A stretch of DNA of 64,000 bases, taken from positions 46,602 through 110,601 of the forward strand of contig DATEZP010000013.1 of assembly GCA_035255465.1 (NCBI GenBank), in the 5' to 3' direction. Below the pieces are notes generated by a model that was not told the DNA's origin, ran no database searches, and was given only the letters and a program-made list of their open reading frames with translations. Positions within the stretch are counted from its first letter, which is position 1. Each line of letters starts with the position of its first letter. Both the position numbers and the translations under genes were made by a program. Positions 45,400 through 53,331 of the stretch are shown here, one piece after another. This DNA is from JAFDVN01 sp035255465. GTDB lineage: Bacteria > Acidobacteriota > Holophagae > Holophagales > Holophagaceae.

Positions 45400-45625
45400 A
45401 ATTGGGAGCTCGATTCGGGTCCCGGTTTAGGTGATCCCCGCAGCCTTGGACACGCGCGGCGACGCCGCGCTCCAGGCAAAGGGAGGACCGGGCTTGCCCT
45501 GTGGGCGACCAGGCGGGTCGTCTTGGAGGCTCCGGGGGAGCCTTCAAGACGGGGCCCCCGCCGGGAGCCTAGGCCAGTGCCGACTCGCGAAGGCGGGCGC
45601 GGTCCTTTGGCGCCGCAGGCGCAAA
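45400..45625. other. Gene-free region before the SRP RNA
   Basis: No credible coding frame. It holds a 14-bp hairpin with one mismatch (45520-45533 with 45537-45550) and a near-palindrome around 45605-45628. It also has the 11-mer CCGGGCTTGCC at 45488-45498, repeated within the SRP RNA 3' end (45630-45640), with similar CAAAGGG/CAAAAGGG flanks. Confidence 0.6.
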
Positions 45626-45725
45626 AGGGCCGGGCTTGCCACGGCACTCGGGGACTCGACTTAGGGCTGCTTCTTCCGACCTGACCCGGTTCGTCGCGAC
45701 CCGATGCATGGGGCCCGGCTTCCCC
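45626..45725 (-). ncRNA. ffs: Signal recognition particle 4.5S RNA (small bacterial type)
   Basis: On the minus strand the conserved helix 8 core is present: GGGTCAGGTC-GGAA-GAAGCAGCCC, with the GGAA tetraloop and the symmetric and asymmetric internal loops (GTCAGG / AGCAGCC) that bind Ffh. Outer pairing GCCGGGC (45718-45712) with GCCCGGC near the 3' end closes the hairpin. The RNA then runs into CCCTTTTGC, a short T-tract. Length is about 100 bases. The exact ends are estimated from pairing, so they may shift by several bases. Confidence 0.87.
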
Positions 45726-45834
45726 CCAGAATACGGGTTACCTGACAAAAAGCCCAGTCAAAACCCTTGCTAAATCTGCATCTGCACCATTTTCTGCAAT
45801 TGTTAAGAATTGCGAAGATGGCATGGGTTGCCCC

Positions 45835-45888
45835 TTGACACCCCTACATCTTGGGGTGATTCTTTTCATCCGACACAATCCCTAGAGG
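45835..45888 (+). promoter_or_regulatory. nrdJ promoter with tandem NrdR boxes
   Basis: TTGACA (45835-45840) has a weak -10 (GATTCT, 45858-45863) 17 bases on. Box 1, CCCCTACATCTTGGGG (45841-45856), sits between them inside the longer palindrome CACCCC...GGGGTG. Box 2, ACACAATCCCTAGAGG (45873-45888), is centred 32 bp downstream. Both resemble the ACACTACATCTAGTGT-like NrdR consensus (11 and 10 of 16), and three-turn spacing is typical of NrdR. Confidence 0.65.
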
Positions 45889-46007
45889 TCCGGCGCAGAC
45901 AACCCAAGCACTTGGGGGGTCTTTTCGTCGGCTCTCCCAGGGGCTGTGGCGCCCGCCTGCCCGTTTCCACCCCACCCTCACCACCCTCTCCTCCCGAGGC
46001 GCCCGCC

Positions 46008-49000
46008 ATGAAGATCGCCCGTCACTTCACCCAGGCCGGACAGGATCCCCTGAAGGGAATCACTTTCGTTCCCCGAACCAGCCGAATCACGAAGCTCGAC
46101 GGCAAGGTGGTCTTCGAAGCCAAGGACGTGATGGTGCCGGATTCCTGGTCCCAGGTGGCCGTCGACATCCTGGCCCAGAAGTACTTCCGTCGGAAGGGCA
46201 TCGACGCCCAGAACGGTGGCGAAACGGATTCCCGCCAGGTCTTCCACCGCCTCGCCGGCTGCTGGCGCCACTGGGGTGAGACGAACGGCTACTTCGACAC
46301 CGCCGAAGACGCCCAGGCGTTCTACGACGAGCTGACCTACATGCTCGCCAAGCAAATGTGCGCCCCCAACAGCCCCCAGTGGTTCAACACGGGCCTGCAC
46401 TACGCCTACGGCATCGCCGGCCCCGCCCAGGGCCACACCTATGTGGACCCCAAGACCGGCGAACTGATGAAGTCCACCTCCGCCTACGAGCGCCCCCAGC
46501 CCCACGCCTGCTTCATCCAGAGCGTGGCCGACGACCTCGTGAATGAGGGCGGCATCATGGATCTGTGGACCCGCGAGGCCCGCATCTTCAAGTACGGCTC
46601 CGGCACCGGCTCCAACTTCTCCAAGATCCGCGGCTCCGAGGAGCCCCTCTCCGGCGGCGGCAAGAGCAGCGGCCTCATGTCCTTCCTGGCCGTGGGCGAC
46701 AAGGCCGCCGGCGCCATCAAGTCGGGCGGCACCACCCGTCGCGCCGCCAAGATGGTCACCCTCGACCTGGATCACCCCGACATCGAAACCTTCGTGGACT
46801 GGAAGGTCCTCGAAGAGCGCAAGGTGGCCATGCTGGCCGCGGGCAGCCTCATCATCAAGAAGCACTGGGATGAGCTCTGCAAGGCCGTGGAGGGTTCCAC
46901 CTCCAAGGACGCCGACCCCAAGACCAACGAGGCCCTGAAGAAGGCCCTGGCCAAGGCCAAGCGCGAGGGCGTGCCCAGCGCCTTCCTCGCCCAGTGCATG
47001 GGCCGCCTCGCCGAAGGCGACTTCGCCCGCGACCTCGCCGGCTACGACACGTCCTGGGACGGCGAAGGCTACATGACCGTGGGCGGCATGAACTCCAACA
47101 ACTCCGTGCGCGTACCCGACGCCTTCATGCGCGCCCTGGAGATGGACGGCGATTGGGAGCTCATCCGTCGCACCGATGGCAAGCCCTCCAAGAAGCTCCG
47201 CGCCCGCGACCTCTGGCACAAGGTGAACTACGCCGCCTGGGCCTGTGCCGACCCCGGCCTCCAGTTCGATACCACCATCAACGACTGGCACACCTGCCCC
47301 GCCGATGGCCGCATCAACGCGAGCAACCCCTGCTCCGAGTACATGTTCCTGGATGACACCGCCTGCAACCTGGCGTCCCTGAACCTGTGCACCTTCCTCA
47401 CCGCCGATGGCGGCTTCGACCTCGAGGGCTACCGCCACGGCATCCGCCTCTGGACCATCGTCCTCGAGATCAGCGTGCTCATGGCCCAGTTCCCCAGCGA
47501 GGCCATCGCCAAGCTGAGCTACGAGTTCCGCACCCTGGGCCTCGGCTACGCCAACCTGGGCGCCATGCTCATGCGCATGGGCATCCCCTATGACAGCCTC
47601 GAAGGCACCCAGTGGTGCGCCACCCTCACGGCCATCCTCACGGGCGACGCCTACGCCGCCTCCGCCGAGATGGCCCGCGAACAGGGCCCCTTCCCCGGCT
47701 ACCAGAAGAACGCGGACAGCATGCTCCGCGTGATCCGCAACCACCGCCGCGCCGCCTACAACGCGCCCGCCGCAGAGTACGAGCAGCTCTCCGTGGTGCC
47801 GCAGGGCCTCACCGGTGCCGGCGTGCCCAAGCGCATCGTCGAAGCCGCCCGCGAAAGCTGGGATACGGCCCTCACCTACGGCGAGGCCTGGGGCTACCGC
47901 AACGCCCAGACCACCGTGCTCGCCCCCACGGGCACCATCGGCCTGCTGATGGATTGCGACACCACCGGCGTCGAGCCCGACTTCGCCCTCGTGAAGTTCA
48001 AGAAGCTCGCCGGCGGCGGCTACTTCAAGCTCGTGAACTCCGCCATCCCCGAGGCCCTGATGCGGCAGGGCTACACGCCCTCCCAGATCAAGGACATCGA
48101 GCGCCACGTGGTGGGTTGGCAGGAGATCACCGACGAAACCCCCGGCATCACCCGCTCGATGCTGCTCCAGAACGGTTGGAGCGAGGAGGAGATCGCCTCC
48201 ATCGAAGCCCAGCTCCCCACGGCCTTCGATCCCTCCTTCGTGGTGGACATGGAGCGCCTGAAGAAGAACTTCGTGCAGGATCGCATCGACGCCTTCATGG
48301 CCGCCCTCACCGGCACCATGACCGTGGAAGGCGCGCCCCACCTGCGCGACGAGCACCTGCCCATCTTCGACTGCGCCAACAAGTGCGGCCGCACCGGCCA
48401 GCGCTTCATCGCCGCCATGGGCCACCTGCGCATGATGGGCGCCGCCCAGCCCTTCCTCTCCGGTGCCATCTCCAAGACCATCAACCTCCCCGTGGAGAGC
48501 ACGGTCGAGGACATCGCCAAGATCTACGAGGCCTCCTGGCAGCTCATGCTCAAGGCCGTCGCCCTCTACCGCGACGGAAGCAAGATGAGCCAGGCCATGG
48601 CCACCAACCTGGACCTGCTGGAAGGCGCCGACACCCTCACGGATGAAGCCGCCACCCATGCCGAAAAGACCCCCGTGGTCGCCCAGGCCCTCGCCCAGCA
48701 GCTGGTGCGCACCTACCGCCGCCGCCTGCCCAACCGCCGCGGCGGCTACACCCAGAGCGCCACCATCGGCGGCACCAAGCTCTACCTCCGCACCGGCGAG
48801 TACGAGGATGGCGCCCTCGGTGAGATCTTCATCGACATCCACAAGGAAGGCGCCGCCTTCCGCAGCCTCCTCAACTGCTTCGCCATCGCGGTGAGCATGG
48901 GCCTCCAGCACGGCGTGCCCCTCGAGGAGTACTGCGAGGCCTTCCTCTTCACCCGCTTCGAGCCCAACGGCATGGTCATGGGCAGCGACACCATCAAGCT

Positions 49001-49403
49001 GTCCACGAGCATCATCGACTTCATCTTCCGCGAGCTGTCCATCAGCTACCTGGGCCGCTACGACCTGGCCCACGTGGATGCCGAGCAGCTGATGCAGAAC
49101 CAACAGACCAAGCCCCAAAGCGCCGTGGCCAGCTTCGCCCCCACGGCGGGCACCCAGCCCCTGCCCTTCCCCACCATGAGCGAAGACGCGAGCGCTTCCA
49201 CCCCTTCCACGCCCGCCCCCGCCATGGCCATGGCCACCGCCGGCGCCCCCACTGCGGGCGGCAACAAGTACGCCGCCGCCCAATCCGCCCGCGAGAAGGG
49301 CTACACCGGGGATCCCTGCCCCGAGTGCGGCCACCTCACCCTCGTGCGCAACGGCGCCTGCATGAAGTGCCAGACCTGCGGCGCCACCACGGGCTGCAGC
49401 TAG
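46008..49403 (+). CDS. nrdJ: Adenosylcobalamin-dependent (class II) ribonucleoside-diphosphate reductase
   Basis: Makes deoxyribonucleotides with a B12-generated radical. The 1131-residue protein has NSPQWFNTGLHYAYG, HACFIQSVADDLVNEGGI, KYGSGTGSNFSKIRG, the active-site NPCSEYMFLDD (about residue 440) and TVLAPTGTIGLLMDCDTTGVEPDF. A TSCPD domain follows (about 905-1030; KLYLRTGEYEDGALGEIFIDIHKEG), then an Ala/Pro linker and a C-terminal Cys-rich tail (CPECGHLTLVRNGACMKCQTCGATTGC) that may serve as zinc ribbon and redox swivel. ATG 46008 gives MKIARHFTQAG; the in-frame upstream start at 45810 would run through the operator. Codon bias is very strong, which suggests high expression. No class I genes are in view. 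Confidence 0.96.
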   Translation: MKIARHFTQAGQDPLKGITFVPRTSRITKLDGKVVFEAKDVMVPDSWSQVAVDILAQKYFRRKGIDAQNGGETDSRQVFHRLAGCWRHWGETNGYFDTAEDAQAFYDELTYMLAKQMCAPNSPQWFNTGLHYAYGIAGPAQGHTYVDPKTGELMKSTSAYERPQPHACFIQSVADDLVNEGGIMDLWTREARIFKYGSGTGSNFSKIRGSEEPLSGGGKSSGLMSFLAVGDKAAGAIKSGGTTRRAAKMVTLDLDHPDIETFVDWKVLEERKVAMLAAGSLIIKKHWDELCKAVEGSTSKDADPKTNEALKKALAKAKREGVPSAFLAQCMGRLAEGDFARDLAGYDTSWDGEGYMTVGGMNSNNSVRVPDAFMRALEMDGDWELIRRTDGKPSKKLRARDLWHKVNYAAWACADPGLQFDTTINDWHTCPADGRINASNPCSEYMFLDDTACNLASLNLCTFLTADGGFDLEGYRHGIRLWTIVLEISVLMAQFPSEAIAKLSYEFRTLGLGYANLGAMLMRMGIPYDSLEGTQWCATLTAILTGDAYAASAEMAREQGPFPGYQKNADSMLRVIRNHRRAAYNAPAAEYEQLSVVPQGLTGAGVPKRIVEAARESWDTALTYGEAWGYRNAQTTVLAPTGTIGLLMDCDTTGVEPDFALVKFKKLAGGGYFKLVNSAIPEALMRQGYTPSQIKDIERHVVGWQEITDETPGITRSMLLQNGWSEEEIASIEAQLPTAFDPSFVVDMERLKKNFVQDRIDAFMAALTGTMTVEGAPHLRDEHLPIFDCANKCGRTGQRFIAAMGHLRMMGAAQPFLSGAISKTINLPVESTVEDIAKIYEASWQLMLKAVALYRDGSKMSQAMATNLDLLEGADTLTDEAATHAEKTPVVAQALAQQLVRTYRRRLPNRRGGYTQSATIGGTKLYLRTGEYEDGALGEIFIDIHKEGAAFRSLLNCFAIAVSMGLQHGVPLEEYCEAFLFTRFEPNGMVMGSDTIKLSTSIIDFIFRELSISYLGRYDLAHVDAEQLMQNQQTKPQSAVASFAPTAGTQPLPFPTMSEDASASTPSTPAPAMAMATAGAPTAGGNKYAAAQSAREKGYTGDPCPECGHLTLVRNGACMKCQTCGATTGCS

Positions 49404-49429
49404 ACATCAGCCCCCCGGGTTGAAGCAGG

Positions 49430-49456
49430 AGGGCGGGGAGCGATCCCCGCCCTTTT
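49430..49456 (+). terminator. Intrinsic terminator after nrdJ
   Basis: AGGGCGGGGA (49430-49439), loop GCGA, TCCCCGCCCT (49444-49453), then TTT. It begins 27 bp past the nrdJ stop. Confidence 0.85.
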
Positions 49457-49551
49457 CGCATCCCGGATTGTCAGGAAGGAAGCGCGGAGGCCCACCCTAG
49501 ACTGGAGGCATCCCCACCGACCTCCACCGACTCCGATCCCAGGGAACGTCC

Positions 49552-50094
49552 ATGTCCGACCTCCACAATCCCTACGCCCCACCCCGCGCCGCCCTCGATC
49601 CCGGCGGCAGCGGAGGCGTTTGGCGCTTGGGCAAGAGCGTCGTGATGCACCTCGGCGCGGAGCTGCCCCACCGCTGCGTGAAGTGCAACGCCCCCGCGGA
49701 GGAGCCCATCAAGGAGCGGACGCTCTACTGGCACACCCCGGCGCTGTACCTCATCGCCCTCTTCGCCCTGCTCATCTACGCCATCGTGGCGCTCATCGTG
49801 CGCAAGAAGGCCACCGTGGCCCCGGGCCTGTGCACCACCCATCGCAAGCGCCGGAACCTCTGGATCGCCGTGGGCTGCCTGGGGCCCGTGGCGGGTCTGG
49901 CGCTGGCCATCCAGGCTGGCACCGGGGACAACTGCGGCGGCGTGGCGGCGGGGATCCTGCTGCTCCTCGCCAGCCTCGTGACCGCGCTGATGATGGCCCG
50001 CATCGTCTATGCGGAGCGCATCGAAGGGGAGTACGTGCGGCTGCGAGGCTGCGGCGAAGCCTTCCTCGCCAGCCTCCCGGAGCTGCCCAACTGA
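49552..50094 (+). CDS. Hypothetical three-span membrane protein, 180 aa
   Basis: Starts with SDLHNPYAPPRA, a proline-rich motif common at the N-terminus of small bacterial membrane proteins, then a CVKCNAP zinc-knuckle-like pair (about 42-45). Three hydrophobic helices follow: about 64-83 (ALYLIALFALLIYAIVALIV), about 102-121 (LWIAVGCLGPVAGLALAIQ) and about 128-150 (GVAAGILLLLASLVTALMM). The short loop between spans 1 and 2 is basic. No family function is known to me. The start has AGGGAA upstream. Single gene. Confidence 0.7.
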   Translation: MSDLHNPYAPPRAALDPGGSGGVWRLGKSVVMHLGAELPHRCVKCNAPAEEPIKERTLYWHTPALYLIALFALLIYAIVALIVRKKATVAPGLCTTHRKRRNLWIAVGCLGPVAGLALAIQAGTGDNCGGVAAGILLLLASLVTALMMARIVYAERIEGEYVRLRGCGEAFLASLPELPN

Positions 50095-50098
50095 GCCC

Positions 50099-50869
50099 TC
50101 AGGCGTAGACATCCCATCCGGCCGCCCCGGCCTGCGGACGGCTGTAATCCGGGTGCCTCAGGGAATAGGCTCGTGCTTCTCCGGTGGAGACGTAGCCGTC
50201 GTAGTTCGTGTCCTGGGGATCCAGGAAGGCGTGGGCCCGGGCGTAGGCCAGTTCCTCCGCCGTGGACACGAAGCCATCGTAGTTCGCATCCATGGGATCC
50301 AGCCCCGGATGGCTCAGGCCGTAGGCCCGGGATTCCGCCGGGGAAACGAGGCCGTCCTGGTTCGTATCGAGGGGATCGAAGCCCATCGCAGGCGCCGCCC
50401 GCTTCGCCGGGGCCTCGGCCACGGGTTCCTTGGCCGCAGGCGCTTGGAGCTGGGTGGTGGCGGTTTGAGCGGTGGCATCGGCCGCCTTCAGCATGGCCTT
50501 CGTCAACAGGGTCGTCTGCCCCTGGGCCTGGGCTTGGCTGTACAGGTAGGCTGCGTAGGCCTGGGCCTGGGCGGGGTCCGTGACCCCTTGGGGGTTCATG
50601 AACAGGTTGGCGTAGCCCAAAGGCGGATTCAGCAGGTCCTGAAGGGCCTGGGCGCCCTGGCCCGCCGCCGCGTTGAAGGCGTAGGTCTCGGCCGTCAGGC
50701 CCGGGGCTGGCCCCGCCTGCACCCCGGTGGCTCCGGCGCTCTGCAGCAGGCCGGCCACATCGCTGCCCGCCTGGGTGGCCACGTTCAGCGCCGCAAGGAT
50801 TCCCTGCGTGCTTCCACCGGCCTGCTGGTAGGCATAGCTCGCGAGTGCACTGGGGGCTCCGACGTACAT
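50099..50869 (-). CDS. EF-hand repeat protein, 256 aa
   Basis: The N-terminal 130 residues are Ala/Gln-rich and low in complexity (AYAAYLYSQAQAQGQTT), followed by an Ala/Pro linker and three regularly spaced calcium-binding loops: DTNQDGLVSPAE, DANYDGFVSTAE and DTNYDGYVSTGE, each preceded by LDP(M/Q)D-like turns about 31 residues apart. The loops match the canonical D-x-[DN]-x-D-G-x-[IV]-S-x-x-E pattern. No clear signal peptide. The repeats are close copies, which suggests recent internal duplication. Role unknown; calcium binding is a fair inference. Confidence 0.8.
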   Translation of the reverse strand: MYVGAPSALASYAYQQAGGSTQGILAALNVATQAGSDVAGLLQSAGATGVQAGPAPGLTAETYAFNAAAGQGAQALQDLLNPPLGYANLFMNPQGVTDPAQAQAYAAYLYSQAQAQGQTTLLTKAMLKAADATAQTATTQLQAPAAKEPVAEAPAKRAAPAMGFDPLDTNQDGLVSPAESRAYGLSHPGLDPMDANYDGFVSTAEELAYARAHAFLDPQDTNYDGYVSTGEARAYSLRHPDYSRPQAGAAGWDVYA

Positions 50870-50932
50870 AAGCCCTCCGCCCCCAAAGGTCAGCCTTTCC
50901 CGGGCTCCCCGCCAGCGCGCCGGGCACGGGCA

Positions 50933-50973
50933 GGCATGAAAAGAGGGCGCCCAGGGCGCCCTCTTTTCATGCC
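50933..50973. terminator. Very strong 20-bp-arm hairpin terminator
   Basis: Arms 50933-50952 and 50954-50973 are perfectly complementary (GGCATGAAAAGAGGGCGCCC and its complement) around a single central A. It follows the stop of the leftward small secreted gene at 50987 by 13 bp and includes AAAAG/CTTTT blocks on both strands. Confidence 0.85.
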
Positions 50974-50986
50974 TTTACGGATTGGC

Positions 50987-51232
50987 CTAGTCGCGATGGC
51001 CCTTGTGCTTCCCGCGATCGTGACCCTTATGCTTGCCTTCATGGCGCTTGCCTTCCTCCGGGCTCCGGCGGGGGGCGCGGCGGGCTTCCCGACGGGGCGT
51101 GGGGGCCGGCGCGGGCGCGGGCTTCTTGGAGAGGCCCAGGGGGTCGGGGAGGTTCAAAGGGTTGGGGATCTGGGCCGAGAGGGCGGCGCCTCCGAGCAGG
51201 AGGGCGAAGGCCAGGCGATTGAAACGGGACAT
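50987..51232 (-). CDS. Small secreted His/Lys-rich protein, 81 aa
   Basis: A signal peptide (MSRFNRLAFALLLGGAALSAQ, cleavage likely after ALSA) is followed by a Pro-rich stretch (IPNPLNLPDPLG, PAPAPAPTP), then a strongly basic tail with the repeat KRHEGKHKGHDRGKHKGH. The histidine spacing could bind metal ions; this is inference. ATG 51232 is preceded by GGAG; a longer frame upstream lacks a signal peptide. Low-complexity exported proteins like this rarely have a defined role. Confidence 0.65.
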   Translation of the reverse strand: MSRFNRLAFALLLGGAALSAQIPNPLNLPDPLGLSKKPAPAPAPTPRREARRAPRRSPEEGKRHEGKHKGHDRGKHKGHRD

Positions 51233-51347
51233 GGGGACTCCGGGTGGCATCCGGCGGGCGCCGGCTTCCCAGTGTAGGGCCCCCACGAGACGAGGGTCGA
51301 CCGGAGGGGCGAAAGGTCGATCCGCCCCTCCGAACCGCACCGGGCAT

Positions 51348-52460
51348 TCAGGGAACGAAGGTCACCGCATAGACGGGCGGCAGGTGCACCGCCACGGTAT
51401 GCCAGCGGTCGCCCCCATCTTCGGAGATCCAGAGGCTGCCCGTGGTGCTCCCGAAGGCCAGCCGCTGCCCCGTGCCATCGATGGCCAGGGCGTGCCGGTA
51501 CACCAGATCGTAAGCGTGCACCTGGGGCAACCCCTCGCGCAGCGTCTCGAAGGAACGGCCGCCATCCCGGGTGCGGGTGACCACCACGGAGCCGCCCACG
51601 GGGATGCGCCGCTCATCCTTGATGCTCGGCACGAACCAGGCCGTGCCGGCTTCCCGGGGGTGGGCCACCACCGCGAATCCGAAGACGGAGGGGCCGGCCT
51701 CCTTGATCTCCTCCCAATGGGCCGCACCATCCCGGGTGACGAAGATGCCGTTGTGGTGCTGGATCCAGAAGGTGGCCGGGTCCACGGGGCTCTGCACGAG
51801 CCGGTGCACGTCCTGCATCACGGGATCCTGGGCCTGATCGGGGGGCATGTACTCCGCCCGGAGCCCCTCGCCCCGGCAGGTCCACGAGGCGCCGCCATCC
51901 TCCGTGAACCAGGCCCCGCCCGTGGACACCCCCACGGCCATGCGCCGGGCCTCCCGGGGATCGATGCAGATGGAGTGGAGGCCGGGGTAGTCGGCGCCGC
52001 CACCGGACCAGCGCAAGCGATCCGGGTGGTCCCAGAGGCTGCGCACCAACTCCCAGGTGGCGCCCCGATCCGGGGACCGGAAGAGCCCCCCGGGCAGGGT
52101 GCCCGCCCAGAGTTCACCCGGACGCGAGGGGTGGCCCGCTTCCAGGGCCCAGATGCGGATGAGCTTCCAGGGGATCTCGCGGCCCATCCAATCCTTCTCC
52201 ACGTGCCCTTCAGGGGCTTCGGGGTAGGCGGGTACGGCGATCTCGGTCCAACTGGCCCCCTGATCCTCGGAGCGGTGCAGCTTCACCCCGAAGTGCCCAT
52301 GGTCCAGGGCCGCGTACCAGGCCCCATCCCGGGGATCCACGAGGCTCAGGGTGACGTTGTCCCCCAGGAAGGCCGCCTGGGCGATCTCCCACCGATCCAG
52401 CCCACGGCGATCCACGGTGAAGAGCCCCTTGCGGGTGGAAACCAGCACACGCTCCGACAT
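51348..52460 (-). CDS. BNR/sialidase-like beta-propeller protein
   Basis: 370 residues with repeated Asp-box/BNR elements: SEDQGASWTEI, SPDRGATWELV, TEDGGASWTCR, TRDGGRSFETL and SEDGGDRWHTV. These form a six- or seven-bladed propeller of the sortilin/exo-alpha-sialidase-like type. It lacks a signal peptide (MSERVLVSTRKGLFTVDRRG), and the Arg triad of true sialidases cannot be confirmed, so hydrolase activity is unlikely to be safe to assume. Its start follows the MoaD/ThiS-like gene stop by one base (GGAGGTTGAGATG also provides its SD). This tight coupling is the best clue to function. Confidence 0.85.
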   Translation of the reverse strand: MSERVLVSTRKGLFTVDRRGLDRWEIAQAAFLGDNVTLSLVDPRDGAWYAALDHGHFGVKLHRSEDQGASWTEIAVPAYPEAPEGHVEKDWMGREIPWKLIRIWALEAGHPSRPGELWAGTLPGGLFRSPDRGATWELVRSLWDHPDRLRWSGGGADYPGLHSICIDPREARRMAVGVSTGGAWFTEDGGASWTCRGEGLRAEYMPPDQAQDPVMQDVHRLVQSPVDPATFWIQHHNGIFVTRDGAAHWEEIKEAGPSVFGFAVVAHPREAGTAWFVPSIKDERRIPVGGSVVVTRTRDGGRSFETLREGLPQVHAYDLVYRHALAIDGTGQRLAFGSTTGSLWISEDGGDRWHTVAVHLPPVYAVTFVP

Positions 52461-52461
52461 C

Positions 52462-52731
52462 TCAACCTCCCGAAAGGGCCTGCATCACATACACCTGGGC
52501 ACCAGGTCCCACGGGATCTCCGAGGCACGTCCGATCGGCCACCGCCGTGCCATCCACGAACACCACCATGTGGTGCCGGAGCGAGCCCCGTTCATCCAGC
52601 ACGTAGCCCCGGGCCAGGGGCCGTTCCCGGAAGGCCGACTCCAGCACTTCGGCCACGGTGGCGCCGGGATAGTCCCCTGGCGGACACGCGACATGGCGCT
52701 GCAAATTGCCGGTGAAGACGAGGTGGGCCAC
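52462..52731 (-). CDS. MoaD/ThiS-like ubiquitin-fold protein with C-terminal Gly-Gly
   Basis: An 89-residue protein from GTG 52731 (AGGAA 4 bases upstream): VAHLVFTGNLQRHVACPPGDYPGATVAEVLESAF at the start, then LDERGSLRHHMVVFVDGTAVAD and the end QVYVMQALSGG. The beta-grasp pattern and the terminal GG match sulfur-carrier proteins of the MoaD/ThiS group. No moaE, thiG or E1-like activating gene is nearby. The only partner is the BNR propeller gene, which begins one base after its stop. Its role as sulfur carrier or protein modifier is open. The frame extends further upstream, but that part is antisense to the metallopeptidase gene. Confidence 0.82.
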   Translation of the reverse strand: MAHLVFTGNLQRHVACPPGDYPGATVAEVLESAFRERPLARGYVLDERGSLRHHMVVFVDGTAVADRTCLGDPVGPGAQVYVMQALSGG

Positions 52732-52820
52732 GGGGTTCCTGAGACGCTGTCCCCCACCATCCGCTTCGAGGCCTCCACCGTCAACCGGATGGGCCCATCC
52801 TTGGGGCGGGAGGCCAGGAC

Positions 52821-53153
52821 ATGACCGCCAGTCGCGAAGCGTTCCGAAGGTTGGTGGAAGAGGCCCTGGACACCCTTCCGGCCGAATTCCGGCCCTACCT
52901 CGACAACGTGGTGATCCAGATCGAGGAAGGGGACGCCGACCTCTACGGCCTCTACCTCGGCACACCCCTGCCCGAGCGGGGCCACGATCCGAGCCCCCTC
53001 CCCGATCGGATCCTGCTGTACCGCCGGGTCCTCGAAGCCGATTTCCCGGATCCGGAGGAGCTTCGCCGAGAGGTGGTGATCACGGTGCTGCACGAGCTGG
53101 CCCACCATTTCGGCCTGGGGGAGGAGCGGCTGGAAGAGCTGGGCTGGGGCTGA
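52821..53153 (+). CDS. Minimal metallopeptidase-family protein (HExxH), 110 aa
   Basis: A short zincin of the MMP-like DUF1025 type. The motif HELAHHFGLGEERLEELGW at the C-terminus supplies two His ligands, the catalytic Glu and a third downstream acidic ligand. The N-terminal half has EALDTLPAEFRPYLDNVVIQIEE, conserved in the family. Substrate unknown; proteins of this group are widespread in Actinobacteria and Proteobacteria. It is divergent from the MoaD/ThiS-BNR pair with a short gap of about 90 bp. Confidence 0.85.
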   Translation: MTASREAFRRLVEEALDTLPAEFRPYLDNVVIQIEEGDADLYGLYLGTPLPERGHDPSPLPDRILLYRRVLEADFPDPEELRREVVITVLHELAHHFGLGEERLEELGWG

Positions 53154-53191
53154 GACTCGCCCCTGGAATCAGGCGTCCACCCCGGACGGCG

Positions 53192-53218
53192 ATGATACGG
53201 AATCTCGCCTCGTATCAT
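53192..53218. other. 8-bp inverted repeat upstream of the histidine kinase
   Basis: ATGATACG (53192-53199) and CGTATCAT (53211-53218) with an 11-base spacer, in the 178-bp gap before the kinase gene. It could be an operator for a dimeric regulator or a weak hairpin. No promoter can be fixed next to it. Confidence 0.4.
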
Positions 53219-53331
53219 TAGGCAGGCACCCGCCCCTCCCCCGCGCCCGGCCCAAGCCGCCCCACCCACGGATCGCTCCCATTTCCTTCTACCCTCTCGG
53301 CACCGACCCGCGCAGGGCCTTCCCCAAGGCG

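Noticed and set aside
45400..45620. Cobalamin riboswitch upstream of the B12-dependent reductase
   Set aside because: No B12-box pattern is found in the correct place and orientation, and the SRP RNA lies between this segment and nrdJ.
45978..49334. A 1118-codon open frame on the minus strand opposite nrdJ
   Set aside because: It is an antisense shadow produced by strong GC codon bias. Its translation is Gly/Ala/Val/Leu-rich with no motifs, while the plus strand encodes a full class II reductase.
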